A stretch of 64,000 nucleotides of DNA, from contig NZ_JASHKA010000001.1 of assembly GCF_030732845.1 (NCBI RefSeq), positions 1 through 64,000 of the forward strand, read 5' to 3'. The stretch comes from Roseibium sp. MMSF_3544 (lineage in GTDB: Bacteria > Pseudomonadota > Alphaproteobacteria > Rhizobiales > Stappiaceae). Numbering within the stretch: position 1 is the first letter of the stretch; every line of letters starts with the position of its first letter. Positions 9,498-19,628 of the stretch are shown piece by piece. Made by a program: the position numbers and the translations under genes. The notes beneath the pieces are model-generated. The model made no database searches. It saw only the letters and a list, made by a program, of their open reading frames with translations, and was not told the DNA's origin.

Positions 9498-10394
9498 ATG
9501 CGTTCAAGCGCGGTACTCAAAAAGATTTCAGCGCTGCTACTGGCAGTGTTTCTGGCCGCATGTCAGACGACGCAGCCGGCACCACCGTCCCCGGCCGCTG
9601 CCTCCTCGGCCACGACGGCGCCCGTCCAGAACGCCTCGCTTCCGGTCATCGGGTATGCGCCTGCGACAGCAGAGGAGAGGGGCTTTTCCGCCCTTGTTCT
9701 CGATGCGTCGACCGGTCAGGAGCTTTACGCGGTCAATGCCGACGCAGCCCGATTTCCCGCATCCCTCACCAAGATGATGACGCTCTATCTTCTGTTCGAG
9801 GCGGTTGCCGACGGCCGTTACTCGCTGTCGTCTCCATTGACGGTGTCGGTAAATGCGGCTTCACAGCCACCGGCGAAACTCGGCCTAAAGGAAGGTTCAA
9901 CCATCACGGTGCGACAGGCCGCTCAGGCACTTTCCGTCCGCTCGGCCAACGATGTCGGTGTCGCCGTTGCTGAAAACCTTGCGGGAAGCGAAGAGGCGTT
10001 CGCGCGCCAGATGACCCAGCAGGCACGCGCGCTGGGCCTTTCAAGAACACGCTTCGTCAATGCCACAGGGCTGCCCGACCCGGCCCAGGTCACGACCGCC
10101 CGGGACATGGCAAAGCTGGGTCTCGCGCTCAAACGGCGGTTTCCGCAATATGCCAGCTACTACAGGGCGAAGTCTTTCAACTATAACGGCCGTACCTTCA
10201 AGGCGACGAACAACCTTCTCGGCAAGGTTCCGGGCGTCGACGGTCTGAAGACCGGCTACATTCGCATGTCCGGCTATAACCTTGTGGCAACGGCAAGGCG
10301 GGGCGGCAAGCAGCTCATTGTTGTCGTGATTGGCGGAAAAAGCGAAACAGCGCGCGATACGGAAGTCGCGCGGCTGATTGAGGCCCATTTCTAA
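9498..10394 (+). CDS. D-alanyl-D-alanine carboxypeptidase, lipoprotein
   Basis: A 298-aa penicillin-binding protein of the S11 serine peptidase family, which trims peptidoglycan stem peptides in the periplasm. The lipoprotein signal ends LAVFLAACQ, with the acylated Cys. Active-site motifs are SLTK, SAN and KTG (in DGLKTGYI). ATG 9498 is preferred to GTG 9486 because AGAGG lies just before it and the signal peptide has normal length. The short C-terminus lacks the usual membrane-anchoring helix, which fits anchoring by the N-terminal lipid instead. It sits 31 bp after the exporter permease and may be read through from it. Confidence 0.9.
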   Translation: MRSSAVLKKISALLLAVFLAACQTTQPAPPSPAAASSATTAPVQNASLPVIGYAPATAEERGFSALVLDASTGQELYAVNADAARFPASLTKMMTLYLLFEAVADGRYSLSSPLTVSVNAASQPPAKLGLKEGSTITVRQAAQALSVRSANDVGVAVAENLAGSEEAFARQMTQQARALGLSRTRFVNATGLPDPAQVTTARDMAKLGLALKRRFPQYASYYRAKSFNYNGRTFKATNNLLGKVPGVDGLKTGYIRMSGYNLVATARRGGKQLIVVVIGGKSETARDTEVARLIEAHF

Positions 10395-10425
10395 TACTAA
10401 GAGCGGGCCTGCTGCAGGATGTGAC

Positions 10426-11583
10426 CTAAGTCTCGGAGGTCAACGGGGCCGCAAAGGTGACGCAGTTGCGGCCGTTGCGCTTGGAGCGATACAGGCTCTC
10501 GTCGACGACCTGAAGAAGGTCTTCCATCTCCAACTCGTTTCCGTCTCCATGATAAATGCCGGCCGACGCCGTCACGCGAAAGTCGGGTGGCGCGAAGTCG
10601 AAGCGCAGATCGGCAATGCATTCGCGTAGCCGGTCGGCAACCTTGGCCGCGTTTTCTCGGCTGATATCCGGAAGAAGCACTGCGAATTCCTCGCCGCCCA
10701 GGCGGGCGAAGCAGTCATCCTTGCGAAGCTGACCCTTGGCAGCGGCAACCACTTTCACCAAAGCCGCGTCGCCAGCCAGGTGCCCGAAGCGGTCGTTGAC
10801 TTGCTTGAAATGGTCAAGATCGAAATTCACCAACCCGAAGGTCTTTTTGGAAGGCGGGTGCAGCAGATCATCAAGGCGCGCCTGAAGTTCCCGGCGGTTA
10901 TAGGCACCCGTGAGCGGATCCCGGCGCGCGGCTTCCTTGTGCCGCAAGGCCACCTGCTCGAAGGAAAGAGCTGTTGAGAACGCACCGGTCAGGCTGACGA
11001 ACAGCATCGCGCTCATCAGATGAAGATCCTGCATCATGTCGTTGATCATGCCCGGACCCGCCGGCGCGTCACCGGCAAGGCCGTGATAGATGCGCAGACC
11101 GCCGACCGCGGCGAGAAAGAAGAACGCCAGCACCAGGCCGATGACCGAGATCTGCCCGTGGAAATTCTTGCTTGTGTAGGCAAAGATCGTGGCGACGCAC
11201 AAGATGGTGAAGATCACATTGCCGCCGACATAAGCCAGGGTTGCGTTGGACAGGACATAGGCAAGCAGGCCGACCAGCATGTAGGCAAAGGCAGGCGCAA
11301 AGACGTCGCTCATCTTGTTCGGCAGGCGTGCGAGCACGCGCGCGGCATAAAGATGAAAGCCGAAGCCGAGCAGGAGGAGGGTGTTCGGCAACAGGTAGGC
11401 GACGATCGAGGGAAGCACGCGCTCGAAAGCGAAACACACCAGCGCGCCTGCCAAAAGAGCATTGGCCGTTGCCCAGCTTCGCCAGTGCAGGCTCGGCGTC
11501 ACGCGCAACGACATTGCCTGAAACGAAATGGCAAAGATCAGCAGCAGAAGCAAATTCGCCGAAAAAAGTGTCAAAAGATCCAT
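10426..11583 (-). CDS. Diguanylate cyclase (GGDEF), membrane-bound
   Basis: A 385-aa protein with six or so N-terminal membrane segments (residues 1-200) and a C-terminal GGDEF domain (about 215-375). The active-site motif is RLGGEEF, and the inhibitory RxxD site (RKDD) sits exactly five residues upstream, so a functional cyclase under product inhibition is predicted. It makes cyclic di-GMP and would affect motility/biofilm switching. The N-terminal module is not one of the well-named sensor types to my reading. The ATG at 11583 has GGAG nine bases upstream; an in-frame TTG lies 15 bases further out. Confidence 0.92.
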   Translation of the reverse strand: MDLLTLFSANLLLLLIFAISFQAMSLRVTPSLHWRSWATANALLAGALVCFAFERVLPSIVAYLLPNTLLLLGFGFHLYAARVLARLPNKMSDVFAPAFAYMLVGLLAYVLSNATLAYVGGNVIFTILCVATIFAYTSKNFHGQISVIGLVLAFFFLAAVGGLRIYHGLAGDAPAGPGMINDMMQDLHLMSAMLFVSLTGAFSTALSFEQVALRHKEAARRDPLTGAYNRRELQARLDDLLHPPSKKTFGLVNFDLDHFKQVNDRFGHLAGDAALVKVVAAAKGQLRKDDCFARLGGEEFAVLLPDISRENAAKVADRLRECIADLRFDFAPPDFRVTASAGIYHGDGNELEMEDLLQVVDESLYRSKRNGRNCVTFAAPLTSET

Positions 11584-11904
11584 GCAGGCGTACTCCAAAC
11601 CCGGTTCGCGTCAACGACCGTATGAAGAAGCCTACGTAGAAATAATTTTGGAGTTGTTAGGATCAGTCAGTCAATTTTCATCAAATTGTACTGTAGTTGA
11701 CTGCACTGTCTTCAAACATTCTTACTGAGGTTCGAGCGTATAATTGAAGCGAGCATATTAAGATTTGCTAAAAGTCTTCGCATAAACTCGGACATATATT
11801 AGAGTTTTTTGTGAAAAATTTTAGGAAAAACGAGAATTTCAGTCACTTAGTCCAGGGTTATCCTATTTAAGGAGACTATATTCCCTAAGGGACGCTCACA
11901 AAGA
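11584..11904. other. AT-rich gene-free interval
   Basis: About 320 bp with no credible gene, much richer in A and T than its surroundings, between the start of the diguanylate cyclase and the ilvC terminator. It must hold the cyclase promoter. A small RNA or an old insertion cannot be excluded, but nothing specific is recognisable. Confidence 0.6.
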
Positions 11905-11932
11905 AAAGGCCGGGCGTCGCTGCCCGGCCTTT
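11905..11932 (-). terminator. Rho-independent terminator of ilvC
   Basis: A perfect 11-bp stem (AAAGGCCGGGC and its complement) with a six-base loop, followed on the minus strand by a TTTTC tract, 25 bp after the ilvC stop codon. Confidence 0.9.
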
Positions 11933-11956
11933 CCGTATCATTGATCTGCAAAACGC

Positions 11957-13009
<1,053 letters not shown>

Positions 13010-13014
13010 TCATG

Positions 13015-13037
13015 AAAGCCGGCTTGAGGCCGGTCTT
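13015..13037 (-). terminator. Hairpin downstream of the TetR gene
   Basis: AAGCCGGC and GCCGGTCTT pair with a single bulged base, 41 bp after the TetR stop and 39 bp before the ilvC start. The T-run on the minus strand is weak (CTTTC), so it may be a terminator for tetR or a leader structure of ilvC. Confidence 0.4.
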
Positions 13038-13077
13038 CGTTTTCTCTGGTGTTCCCCAGTGGATCCGCTGTCTGGGC

Positions 13078-13728
13078 TCAAGCCCCAAACAAGCGGTAAA
13101 AACGGTCAACGGCCGTTTCGGCCTGCGATTTATGGTCCTGCTCCGCCGCGTTTGCGGTTTCGCCGAGCAACAGGCGGATATGAACATCACGCAAGGCGAG
13201 GCCGTAGAGCACCTGGTAGGCGTCTTCCGCATCGTCGAATTTCAACAGCCCGTGGCGGCGACCGCTCTCCAGCATCGTGCGTGCGCGCGAGGAAATCATG
13301 TGCTTGCCGCGCACAAGGAGCAGATGGCCGAGCCGGTTGGAATTGGTGTTCGACTGACCGATGGAGAGCCGGTTCAGCGCCAGCGATGTCTCAGAAAAGA
13401 GAACGCCAAGCAACGCCTCGACGAAAGCGGTCACATGGGTGCGGAAGGTTGCCGCATCGGCAGTGGAGCCGGCTTCTGAAGGAAACTGAACCTGGCTGGC
13501 CTGATAGGCAACGACGGCTGCCAGCAGCCCGTCGCGATCGCCGAACCACTTGTAAAGGCTTTCCTTGGAGCAGCTCGCAGTGCGTGCGAGCCCGGCGGTG
13601 GTCAGGGCTTTTTCGCCACCTTCGACCAGAAGCGTCAGCGCATGCTGCAGCACCACCTGCTGGCGCGGCGAGAATTCTGGCGCAGCGTCCGGGCGGGAAG
13701 TGGCGATGTCATAGGCGGCAGCGGGCAT
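13078..13728 (-). CDS. TetR family transcriptional regulator
   Basis: A 216-aa TetR-type repressor. Residues 20-75 hold the helix-turn-helix (LARTASCSKESLYKWFGDRDGLL), followed by an all-helical ligand domain. It lies upstream of ilvC on the same strand but is separated from it by a hairpin. A perfect palindrome at 13769-13785, 41 bp upstream of its start, is its likely autoregulatory operator. Inducer and other targets are unknown. Confidence 0.88.
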   Translation of the reverse strand: MPAAAYDIATSRPDAAPEFSPRQQVVLQHALTLLVEGGEKALTTAGLARTASCSKESLYKWFGDRDGLLAAVVAYQASQVQFPSEAGSTADAATFRTHVTAFVEALLGVLFSETSLALNRLSIGQSNTNSNRLGHLLLVRGKHMISSRARTMLESGRRHGLLKFDDAEDAYQVLYGLALRDVHIRLLLGETANAAEQDHKSQAETAVDRFYRLFGA

Positions 13729-13768
13729 GGGTCCGGTCTTGGCTGGTTCGTTTGGTAAATGTCGATGG

Positions 13769-13785
13769 AACCGTACGGTACGGTT
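13769..13785. promoter_or_regulatory. Perfect palindrome, probable TetR operator
   Basis: AACCGTAC-G-GTACGGTT is an exact 8-1-8 palindrome in the 273-bp space between the divergent TetR gene (13728) and the NACHT gene (14002). Size and position fit an operator for the adjacent TetR protein. Binding is inferred. Confidence 0.6.
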
Positions 13786-14001
13786 CGGTCGAGGTTATGG
13801 CACCGTGGAGAGGGGAGGTCAAGGGGGAATCTGGAGAATACCATGTGCTCCACCGGGTCTGATCCGGTCTAACCTGTTTCGATCCCCGCAAGAGTGAAAG
13901 AGGTCAAATGGACACCTGAAAAGCGGAATAGCTGTTCGCTGCGGACGTCATGATTTAAAGTTGCAGTCGCAACGCGTTTCTATTTCGAAAACAGGTTTTC
14001 C

Positions 14002-17000
14002 ATGCTTCAGCTGGATTGTTCCGAACCGAAGATGAGCTCGAAAGAGGCCATCGAAGCCCTTGCAAAGACAGCAGTAAAGGTCATTCGGGGTGACGTCATC
14101 GGCACAGCTTTTGGGTTCTATGATGCCTATAAAGCCTATGTGCCGAAGGATCCGAGCCGGGAGCAGATGGCTTTCCTGTTCTGGCAGGCAGCGTTTTTTC
14201 TGGCCGTGACGGACGCGCTGACACGCAATCGCCTGGCGCGGATGACGGACGAAAAGGTAATTGGGCACAATACGGCATGGTTGCTCAAAACGGTTTTTGA
14301 TCCGTCCGACCCAGGCGAATTCGAGCTTTCGCACGTGGTGGACCCAACAGAATGGGGCCTCTACCGGGAAAAACTGCGCGCTCGTTTTCCCGATTTCGTG
14401 GCTTCGCTGGAAGAGGCCCATTCCGGTTTCACGGATGATGAACTCATGCACCAGCTGGACATCAGCCTGCGTGCGAGTCTGCAGAAGGTCTGGACAGAGA
14501 GCCGTTTTGCCGATTTCCAGCTTTACATAGCGTCACTCAGAGACGACCCGGTCTATGAAAGTCTGATGCGGCGCCGACAGTGGCAACAGCACTATGCATG
14601 GATTGAAGACAAGCTGAGTGGCAGCACGCTCTTCGGTCAGGAGGATGGGTCCGGTGTCACGGTGCGGAGCGTCTATACACCGCTTAGGTGCGCTTGGGAG
14701 ATCGTCGAAGATCTGCCGGTCGAAGACCGTGACCTGGTGGCGCAAGACACCGGGCAGGATCCGTCCGCGCAACGCAAGCGGATTGTTCATGTCGACCACG
14801 CCGAGCAGGCACTTAAGAGCTGGGTTTACTCCGTCGCGGGCTCGGGTAGCACAGATACTCTTCGCGTGATCGCAGGTGGTCCAGGCAGCGGAAAGACCAC
14901 TCTGGTTCAGATGCTTGCCTCCGAACTGGCTCAGGAAGGCCTGGTCAACGTCTGCTTCATTGAACTGCAGCACTTTGTTTTTAACGGCGATCTGAGGTCG
15001 AGCATTACGTCAGAGATGAAACTGGTACGTGACGGCGTCGGTGTTGGCGGAGACCCGGTGCAATGGCAAGACAGTGACGATGCCAGACCGCTCCTGTTCA
15101 TTTTTGATGGTCTTGATGAATTCGTTGGAGGTAAAGGTGTTAAAAGGGGTATCGCGCATGAGTTTTTCGAAAATGTACGTGAGTTCCTCCGAACTCTGAA
15201 CAGAGGCAAGGCACGTGTGCTTGCGATCTTAACCGGGCGCCACGGATCAGTCTCCGACGCTATGGACAGCAAAGGGACTGACACGCACGCCTTGCTGGAG
15301 GTCATGCCACTTACGCCGCTGCAAGAGCATGCGTTCTTCAGAGCCCGCCCCGGACGCTTTGCGCTGCAGGAAATCATTGATCCCAATGAGTTGCTTAACT
15401 GTGACCATCGCAAGTTGTTCTGGGAAAACTGGTGCAAAGGGTCCGGCCAGGAAAACATGCAAAGCCCGGGTGCACTGGAAGTCAAAGAGCTCGACGACTT
15501 TACCGGTGAACCGCTGCTCTTTTATCTTCTGGTGCTCACCGGTTATGCGATGGATCCGAGGCAAGTAATTGAAAACAAGAACGATATATACCAATCCATT
15601 TTTCAGGAGGTTTACGAGCGCGACTTTGCAAAGAGGGACGAGCGCGAGGATGAACTGATATCGCAGGATCAGTTCTTTCTCCTGATGGAATGTCTTGGCA
15701 TTGCGGTTTGGCAAGGAGGCGGCCGGGTTGGCTCGGAAGAGGCGTTCAAGACGATCCTGGATTGGCACACCGGTCTCGAAGCATCAAATTTTGCTTCACT
15801 GTCTGCATCGTCCCTCAACAACGTCGCGTTGCAATTCTACACGCGTCATACGGGCGACGGTAGCGAACCGGGATTTGAGTTCATTCACAAGAGTTTCGGA
15901 GAGTATTTGGCCGGTCGGGCGCTGTTGCGCATCGGCGAAGCGCTGTCCGCATTGAATCGCAAGAAAGATGAAATTGCCTTGCAATGGGTGACGTGTACGG
16001 GACCTGCTCATGTTTCATTGGAGATCCTGGAGTTTCTGGTGCTCGAGATGGCGCGTCGTCCCCCGGATCAACTCAAAGGTCTCATAAAACGGCTGTCGAA
16101 GCAGGTTTCCTGGGCTGTCGAAAACGGAATGCCGGCGCATTTGTTGCCCGATATCGGCACGTGGCAAGACGCGGAAACGCGACAAAGAAATGCGACTGGT
16201 GCCTTACTGGCGGTGTTGAATGCAGCCTATCGCGTGCGTCGCTCAAAGGGGGAGTGTCCGCCAATACGAGTAAAATGGACCGACGAGTTTTCGGCTCGGC
16301 GGTTTCTGGAGCGGCTTCATCTCGCGTCTCCTTATCATCGCGCGTTTCGCCAACTCCTTTCTGGTATCGACTTTGCGGTTAAGGGGAAAACGGGAGAAGA
16401 ATCAACGCCTCCCTACCTGAGAACGATGCTTTTAATTCGCACGGACTTGCAAGGAGCATGCTTGCGGCACGCACGCCTTTTTGAAACCAGCCTGGCCGAG
16501 GCGGATCTGACAGGTGCTGACCTCGAAAGTGCCGATCTGCGAGGCGCAATCCTGCAGGCGGCACATTTACAAGAGACGAACCTGGCAAATGCTCATCTGG
16601 AAAAAGCAAACGCGGCGTTTGCGGTATTAAGAGATGCAAACCTGAAAAATGCGATCCTAAGAAAAGCGGATCTGTCGTTTGCGGTGTTGAAAGGCGCGGA
16701 TCTTCAAGGGACGGATCTTGAAGATGCAGTGCTTTCGAGAGCAGACCTCCAAGGGGCGAATCTCACGAAGACAAAGTTGCGAGGGGCGAATCTTTCACAT
16801 GCAAAACTGCAGGGCGCTGATTTGAAGCATCAGAAGCTTCGAGACGTGAATCTGCAGGGTGCGCAGCTGAACAAGGCGGACTTGTTCGAGGCAAACCTGC
16901 AAGAACTCTTTATGTACAGTGCGGATCTGAGGGAAGCGCACCTTCATCGCGCTAAGCTGCAAGAGGCGAACCTGCGAAGCGCTGATCTGCGAGCAGCCGA

Positions 17001-17463
17001 CTTGCGAGACGCAGACTGTCAAGAAAGCGATCTGTCCGACGCAAAATTGAAAAGCGCAAATCTAAAAGGCGCGAAACTCAAGCGGGCGAACCTGGCGAGG
17101 GCAAACCTTGAGGACACAAACCTGCAACAGGCCATTCTCTCCGACGCAAGCCTGCAAAACGTCAACGCGCGCAATGCCGATCTTCGAGAGGCAAATCTTC
17201 AACTGGCGGACTTGCATGGCGTTGACTTGCAAGGAGCTGACGTAGGCGAAGCGTCTTTCGACTTAGCCAATCTCTCGTCGACAAATTTGGCTGACGCCAA
17301 AAACCTGTCCCAGCATCAACTGGAATCCGCCTTTGGAGACAGGGTTACGGCTGCATCCTTGCCAGAAGGTCTACAGGCGCCCGATCATTGGGCAAATGAA
17401 GCATTGGATGGGTTTGAAGCGCATGCAGCTTGGTCGCGTTGGAAGACAAGGCTGTTCACCTAA
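14002..17463 (+). CDS. NACHT-type STAND NTPase with C-terminal pentapeptide repeats
   Basis: A 1153-aa multidomain protein. Residues 1-270 match no family I recognise and occupy the effector position of STAND proteins. The NTPase core follows: Walker A GGPGSGKTT (292-300), Walker B LLFIFDGLDEF (364-374) with the acidic Asp-Glu pair typical of NACHT, and the sensor-like ILTGRHGS (409-416). A helical arm (about 430-800) includes FEFIHKSFGEYLAGR, characteristic of the NACHT/STAND winged-helix region. Residues about 810-1100 are more than 50 consecutive A(D/N)LXX pentapeptides forming a right-handed quadrilateral helix in the sensor position. Such bacterial proteins often act in anti-phage defence or signalling; the role here is inferred. 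No clear ribosome site is seen, and ATG 14032 is an alternative start. It stands alone. Confidence 0.88.
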   Translation: MLQLDCSEPKMSSKEAIEALAKTAVKVIRGDVIGTAFGFYDAYKAYVPKDPSREQMAFLFWQAAFFLAVTDALTRNRLARMTDEKVIGHNTAWLLKTVFDPSDPGEFELSHVVDPTEWGLYREKLRARFPDFVASLEEAHSGFTDDELMHQLDISLRASLQKVWTESRFADFQLYIASLRDDPVYESLMRRRQWQQHYAWIEDKLSGSTLFGQEDGSGVTVRSVYTPLRCAWEIVEDLPVEDRDLVAQDTGQDPSAQRKRIVHVDHAEQALKSWVYSVAGSGSTDTLRVIAGGPGSGKTTLVQMLASELAQEGLVNVCFIELQHFVFNGDLRSSITSEMKLVRDGVGVGGDPVQWQDSDDARPLLFIFDGLDEFVGGKGVKRGIAHEFFENVREFLRTLNRGKARVLAILTGRHGSVSDAMDSKGTDTHALLEVMPLTPLQEHAFFRARPGRFALQEIIDPNELLNCDHRKLFWENWCKGSGQENMQSPGALEVKELDDFTGEPLLFYLLVLTGYAMDPRQVIENKNDIYQSIFQEVYERDFAKRDEREDELISQDQFFLLMECLGIAVWQGGGRVGSEEAFKTILDWHTGLEASNFASLSASSLNNVALQFYTRHTGDGSEPGFEFIHKSFGEYLAGRALLRIGEALSALNRKKDEIALQWVTCTGPAHVSLEILEFLVLEMARRPPDQLKGLIKRLSKQVSWAVENGMPAHLLPDIGTWQDAETRQRNATGALLAVLNAAYRVRRSKGECPPIRVKWTDEFSARRFLERLHLASPYHRAFRQLLSGIDFAVKGKTGEESTPPYLRTMLLIRTDLQGACLRHARLFETSLAEADLTGADLESADLRGAILQAAHLQETNLANAHLEKANAAFAVLRDANLKNAILRKADLSFAVLKGADLQGTDLEDAVLSRADLQGANLTKTKLRGANLSHAKLQGADLKHQKLRDVNLQGAQLNKADLFEANLQELFMYSADLREAHLHRAKLQEANLRSADLRAADLRDADCQESDLSDAKLKSANLKGAKLKRANLARANLEDTNLQQAILSDASLQNVNARNADLREANLQLADLHGVDLQGADVGEASFDLANLSSTNLADAKNLSQHQLESAFGDRVTAASLPEGLQAPDHWANEALDGFEAHAAWSRWKTRLFT

Positions 17464-17518
17464 TCGGCCGCGACACTGAAAGAATGACCTTCGCGTCTTT
17501 GAACCCTTGTCGCAGTGC

Positions 17519-18616
17519 TCAACTCAACCTTGCCGCAACTTCATCCCCGATGGCCAGCGAAGCCGTAAGTCCCGGAGACTCGATACCGTATAGTGCGACC
17601 AAGCCTTCCAGCCCGTGTTTTTCTGACCTGTCGATGCGAAAGTCAGCGGCCGCTTCGCCCGGACCGGCGATCTTGGGGCGGATGCCGGAATAGTCCGGGA
17701 CCAGCGAATGGTCCGGCAGACCCGGCCAGTAGCTGCGGATCGCGGCGTAGAATTTATCACCTTGCGCCGGATCGACCTCGTAATCGAAATCCTCGACCCA
17801 TTCGACATCGGGGCCGAAACGGGCCTGGTGCTGCAGATCGAGCGTCAGGTGAATGCCGAGGCCGCCCGGCTCGGGGGCGGGATAGATGAGATGGGAAAAG
17901 GGTGCCTTGCCCTGCAGCTTGAAGTAATTGCCCTTGGCGAGAAATGGCGTTGGTGCCTTGGCATTCGGAAGCGCGGACATCAGAGCGGGCGATGAATGCC
18001 CCGCCGAGACAATCAGCTCCCTGCAAGTAAGGGACATTGTTTCCCCGTTTCCGGTGTCGACTTCCAGGCTGAAGCCTTCTGCGTGTCGCCCGATCCGGGC
18101 AACTTTGCTGTTGAGAACCACCTGACCGCCATTTGCTTCCAGCCCGCCTTGAAGCGCCAGCATGAAGCCGTGGCTGTCGATGATCCCGGTCGAGGGAGAG
18201 AACAGCGCGCCGACGCAATCAAGGTGTGGTTCGACTTCGGTAAGCTTGGCACGGTCGTAAAACACAAGGTCATGAAGGCCGTTGTCTTCTGCCTTCTTGT
18301 GCAGCCTCTCCAGTTCCGGAAGCTGGGTTTCACCTGAAGCGACAATCAGTTTGCCGATCCGCTCATGAGCGACACCGTTCTCGGCGCAGAAGTCATACAG
18401 AAGCCGTTTCCCGGCAAGGCAGAGTTTGGCTTTCAAACTGCCCGTCGGGTAGTAGATGCCGGCATGGATGACTTCGGAATTGCGGGCGCTCGTCTCCGAG
18501 CCGATCAGGCTGTGCTGTTCCAGGACCATGACATCGCGGCCCTTGAGCGCAAGTGCACGGGCAACCGCGAGCCCGACAACGCCGGCGCCGATGACGATGG
18601 TTTCGATGTCTGGCAT
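17519..18616 (-). CDS. FAD-dependent oxidoreductase, L-2-hydroxyglutarate oxidase-like
   Basis: A 365-aa flavoprotein of the DAO superfamily. The dinucleotide motif GAGVVGLAVARALA starts the protein, and ARNSEVIHAGIYYPTGS is the signature of the L-2-hydroxyglutarate dehydrogenase/oxidase (LhgO/L2HGDH) group. Late GIRPKIAGPGEAAADF and GIESPGLTASLAIG segments complete the fold. It would oxidise L-2-hydroxyglutarate or a related 2-hydroxy acid to the keto acid, passing electrons to quinone or oxygen. ATG 18616 is preferred over a TTG 15 bases upstream. It is divergent from the PmoA-like gene (147 bp). Confidence 0.85.
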   Translation of the reverse strand: MPDIETIVIGAGVVGLAVARALALKGRDVMVLEQHSLIGSETSARNSEVIHAGIYYPTGSLKAKLCLAGKRLLYDFCAENGVAHERIGKLIVASGETQLPELERLHKKAEDNGLHDLVFYDRAKLTEVEPHLDCVGALFSPSTGIIDSHGFMLALQGGLEANGGQVVLNSKVARIGRHAEGFSLEVDTGNGETMSLTCRELIVSAGHSSPALMSALPNAKAPTPFLAKGNYFKLQGKAPFSHLIYPAPEPGGLGIHLTLDLQHQARFGPDVEWVEDFDYEVDPAQGDKFYAAIRSYWPGLPDHSLVPDYSGIRPKIAGPGEAAADFRIDRSEKHGLEGLVALYGIESPGLTASLAIGDEVAARLS

Positions 18617-18763
18617 TTCTTTGTTTTCCAAGCGTGTAGCAGATGTCGTGCTGTGTGCGGATGGACTGCTTCTGGTATTTGTTTGTATCTTTCAAGTCGG
18701 AAGCGACCGTGGCTGGTTTGAGTCACAGTACCGCTTTTGACAAGGTCTGCGTAACGGTCTCCC

Positions 18764-19594
18764 ATGCATCTCAGGTTTTTAGACGACGATGTCGAGTTTT
18801 TTGCAAATACCGGTCAATCCGTCGGGCGCTACAACTTCCGAAACAGGTTTAAACCCTCTCTTCATCCGCTGAAAACACCGGCAGGTGTCGTTCTGACGCT
18901 GAGCCAACCCCACGATCACCTTCACCATCGTGGCGTCATGTATGCGCTGTCAGCGAGCGACATAAATTTCTGGGAAGAAAGGCAAGTGCGCCCGAACGAA
19001 AAGGTCGGCGTACAAAAGCATCTAGATATCACTGAGACTTCGGCTGGTCCCAATCGCGCCGGGCTGGAGCACAGGATTTTATGGTCCTGCCAGGATGGGG
19101 AACTCGACACGTTCGAGGAGGTGAGGCTGCTGTCCTGTGAAGAGGATGAAGCGGGCGGTCTGGTCTGGCAGTGGCGAACGCAGCTTCTTGCCTTAAGGGA
19201 CCTGGATCTCATCCAAAGCCATTGGTCTCACGAAACTGCTGGCGGCAGAAAGATCAACTATCATGGACTGGGAATCCGCTTCCGGCGCGACTTCGGTCCG
19301 GTCTTTTCAGGCACTCAGGTATTCGTGAACGCTGAAGAAGTCGACTTTGCCGAGGCCCTTGGCAGCAAGCCCGCAAAAACTGCCATTGTCGGCAAGCTCG
19401 ACGGTTACAGCGAGCCGCGCAGAGCCGGGCTCGCAATTTCACAGCATCAGGATCATGTGCTGTTTGCCTGCAAAGAACCGTTTCCGTTGGTCTGCCTTGG
19501 ACCAAGCAATGGCGAACCGCTCAGCGTCAGCCAGGGCGAGACGCTGGTGAGCAGTTACGAGCTTTGCCCATTTGACGGCAACGATCTGCCTTAG
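18764..19594 (+). CDS. PmoA-like family protein (DUF6807)
   Basis: A 276-aa cytosolic protein whose segment PHDHLHHRGVMYAL followed by INFWEER is the hallmark of the family labelled PmoA-like or DUF6807. The name comes from an old annotation and does not imply methane oxidation; members are often found near sugar-catabolic genes and have a galactose-mutarotase-like beta fold. A second conserved part is the GLGIRFRRDF region. Function unknown. It ends 35 bp before the convergent gatA. Confidence 0.75.
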   Translation: MHLRFLDDDVEFFANTGQSVGRYNFRNRFKPSLHPLKTPAGVVLTLSQPHDHLHHRGVMYALSASDINFWEERQVRPNEKVGVQKHLDITETSAGPNRAGLEHRILWSCQDGELDTFEEVRLLSCEEDEAGGLVWQWRTQLLALRDLDLIQSHWSHETAGGRKINYHGLGIRFRRDFGPVFSGTQVFVNAEEVDFAEALGSKPAKTAIVGKLDGYSEPRRAGLAISQHQDHVLFACKEPFPLVCLGPSNGEPLSVSQGETLVSSYELCPFDGNDLP

Positions 19595-19628
19595 CCCTCT
19601 CAGGCAGAGAGAGCCAAGGCAAATGATA

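Noticed and set aside
16430-17290. Tandem short-period repeats that could suggest a CRISPR or satellite array
   Set aside because: The 15-bp periodicity is the codon pattern of pentapeptide repeats in an open reading frame; there are no conserved repeats with unique spacers.
18764-19594. Methane monooxygenase subunit (from the PmoA-like family name)
   Set aside because: The protein is soluble, lacks membrane helices and copper ligands of PmoA, and no pmoB or pmoC is nearby; the family name is historical.
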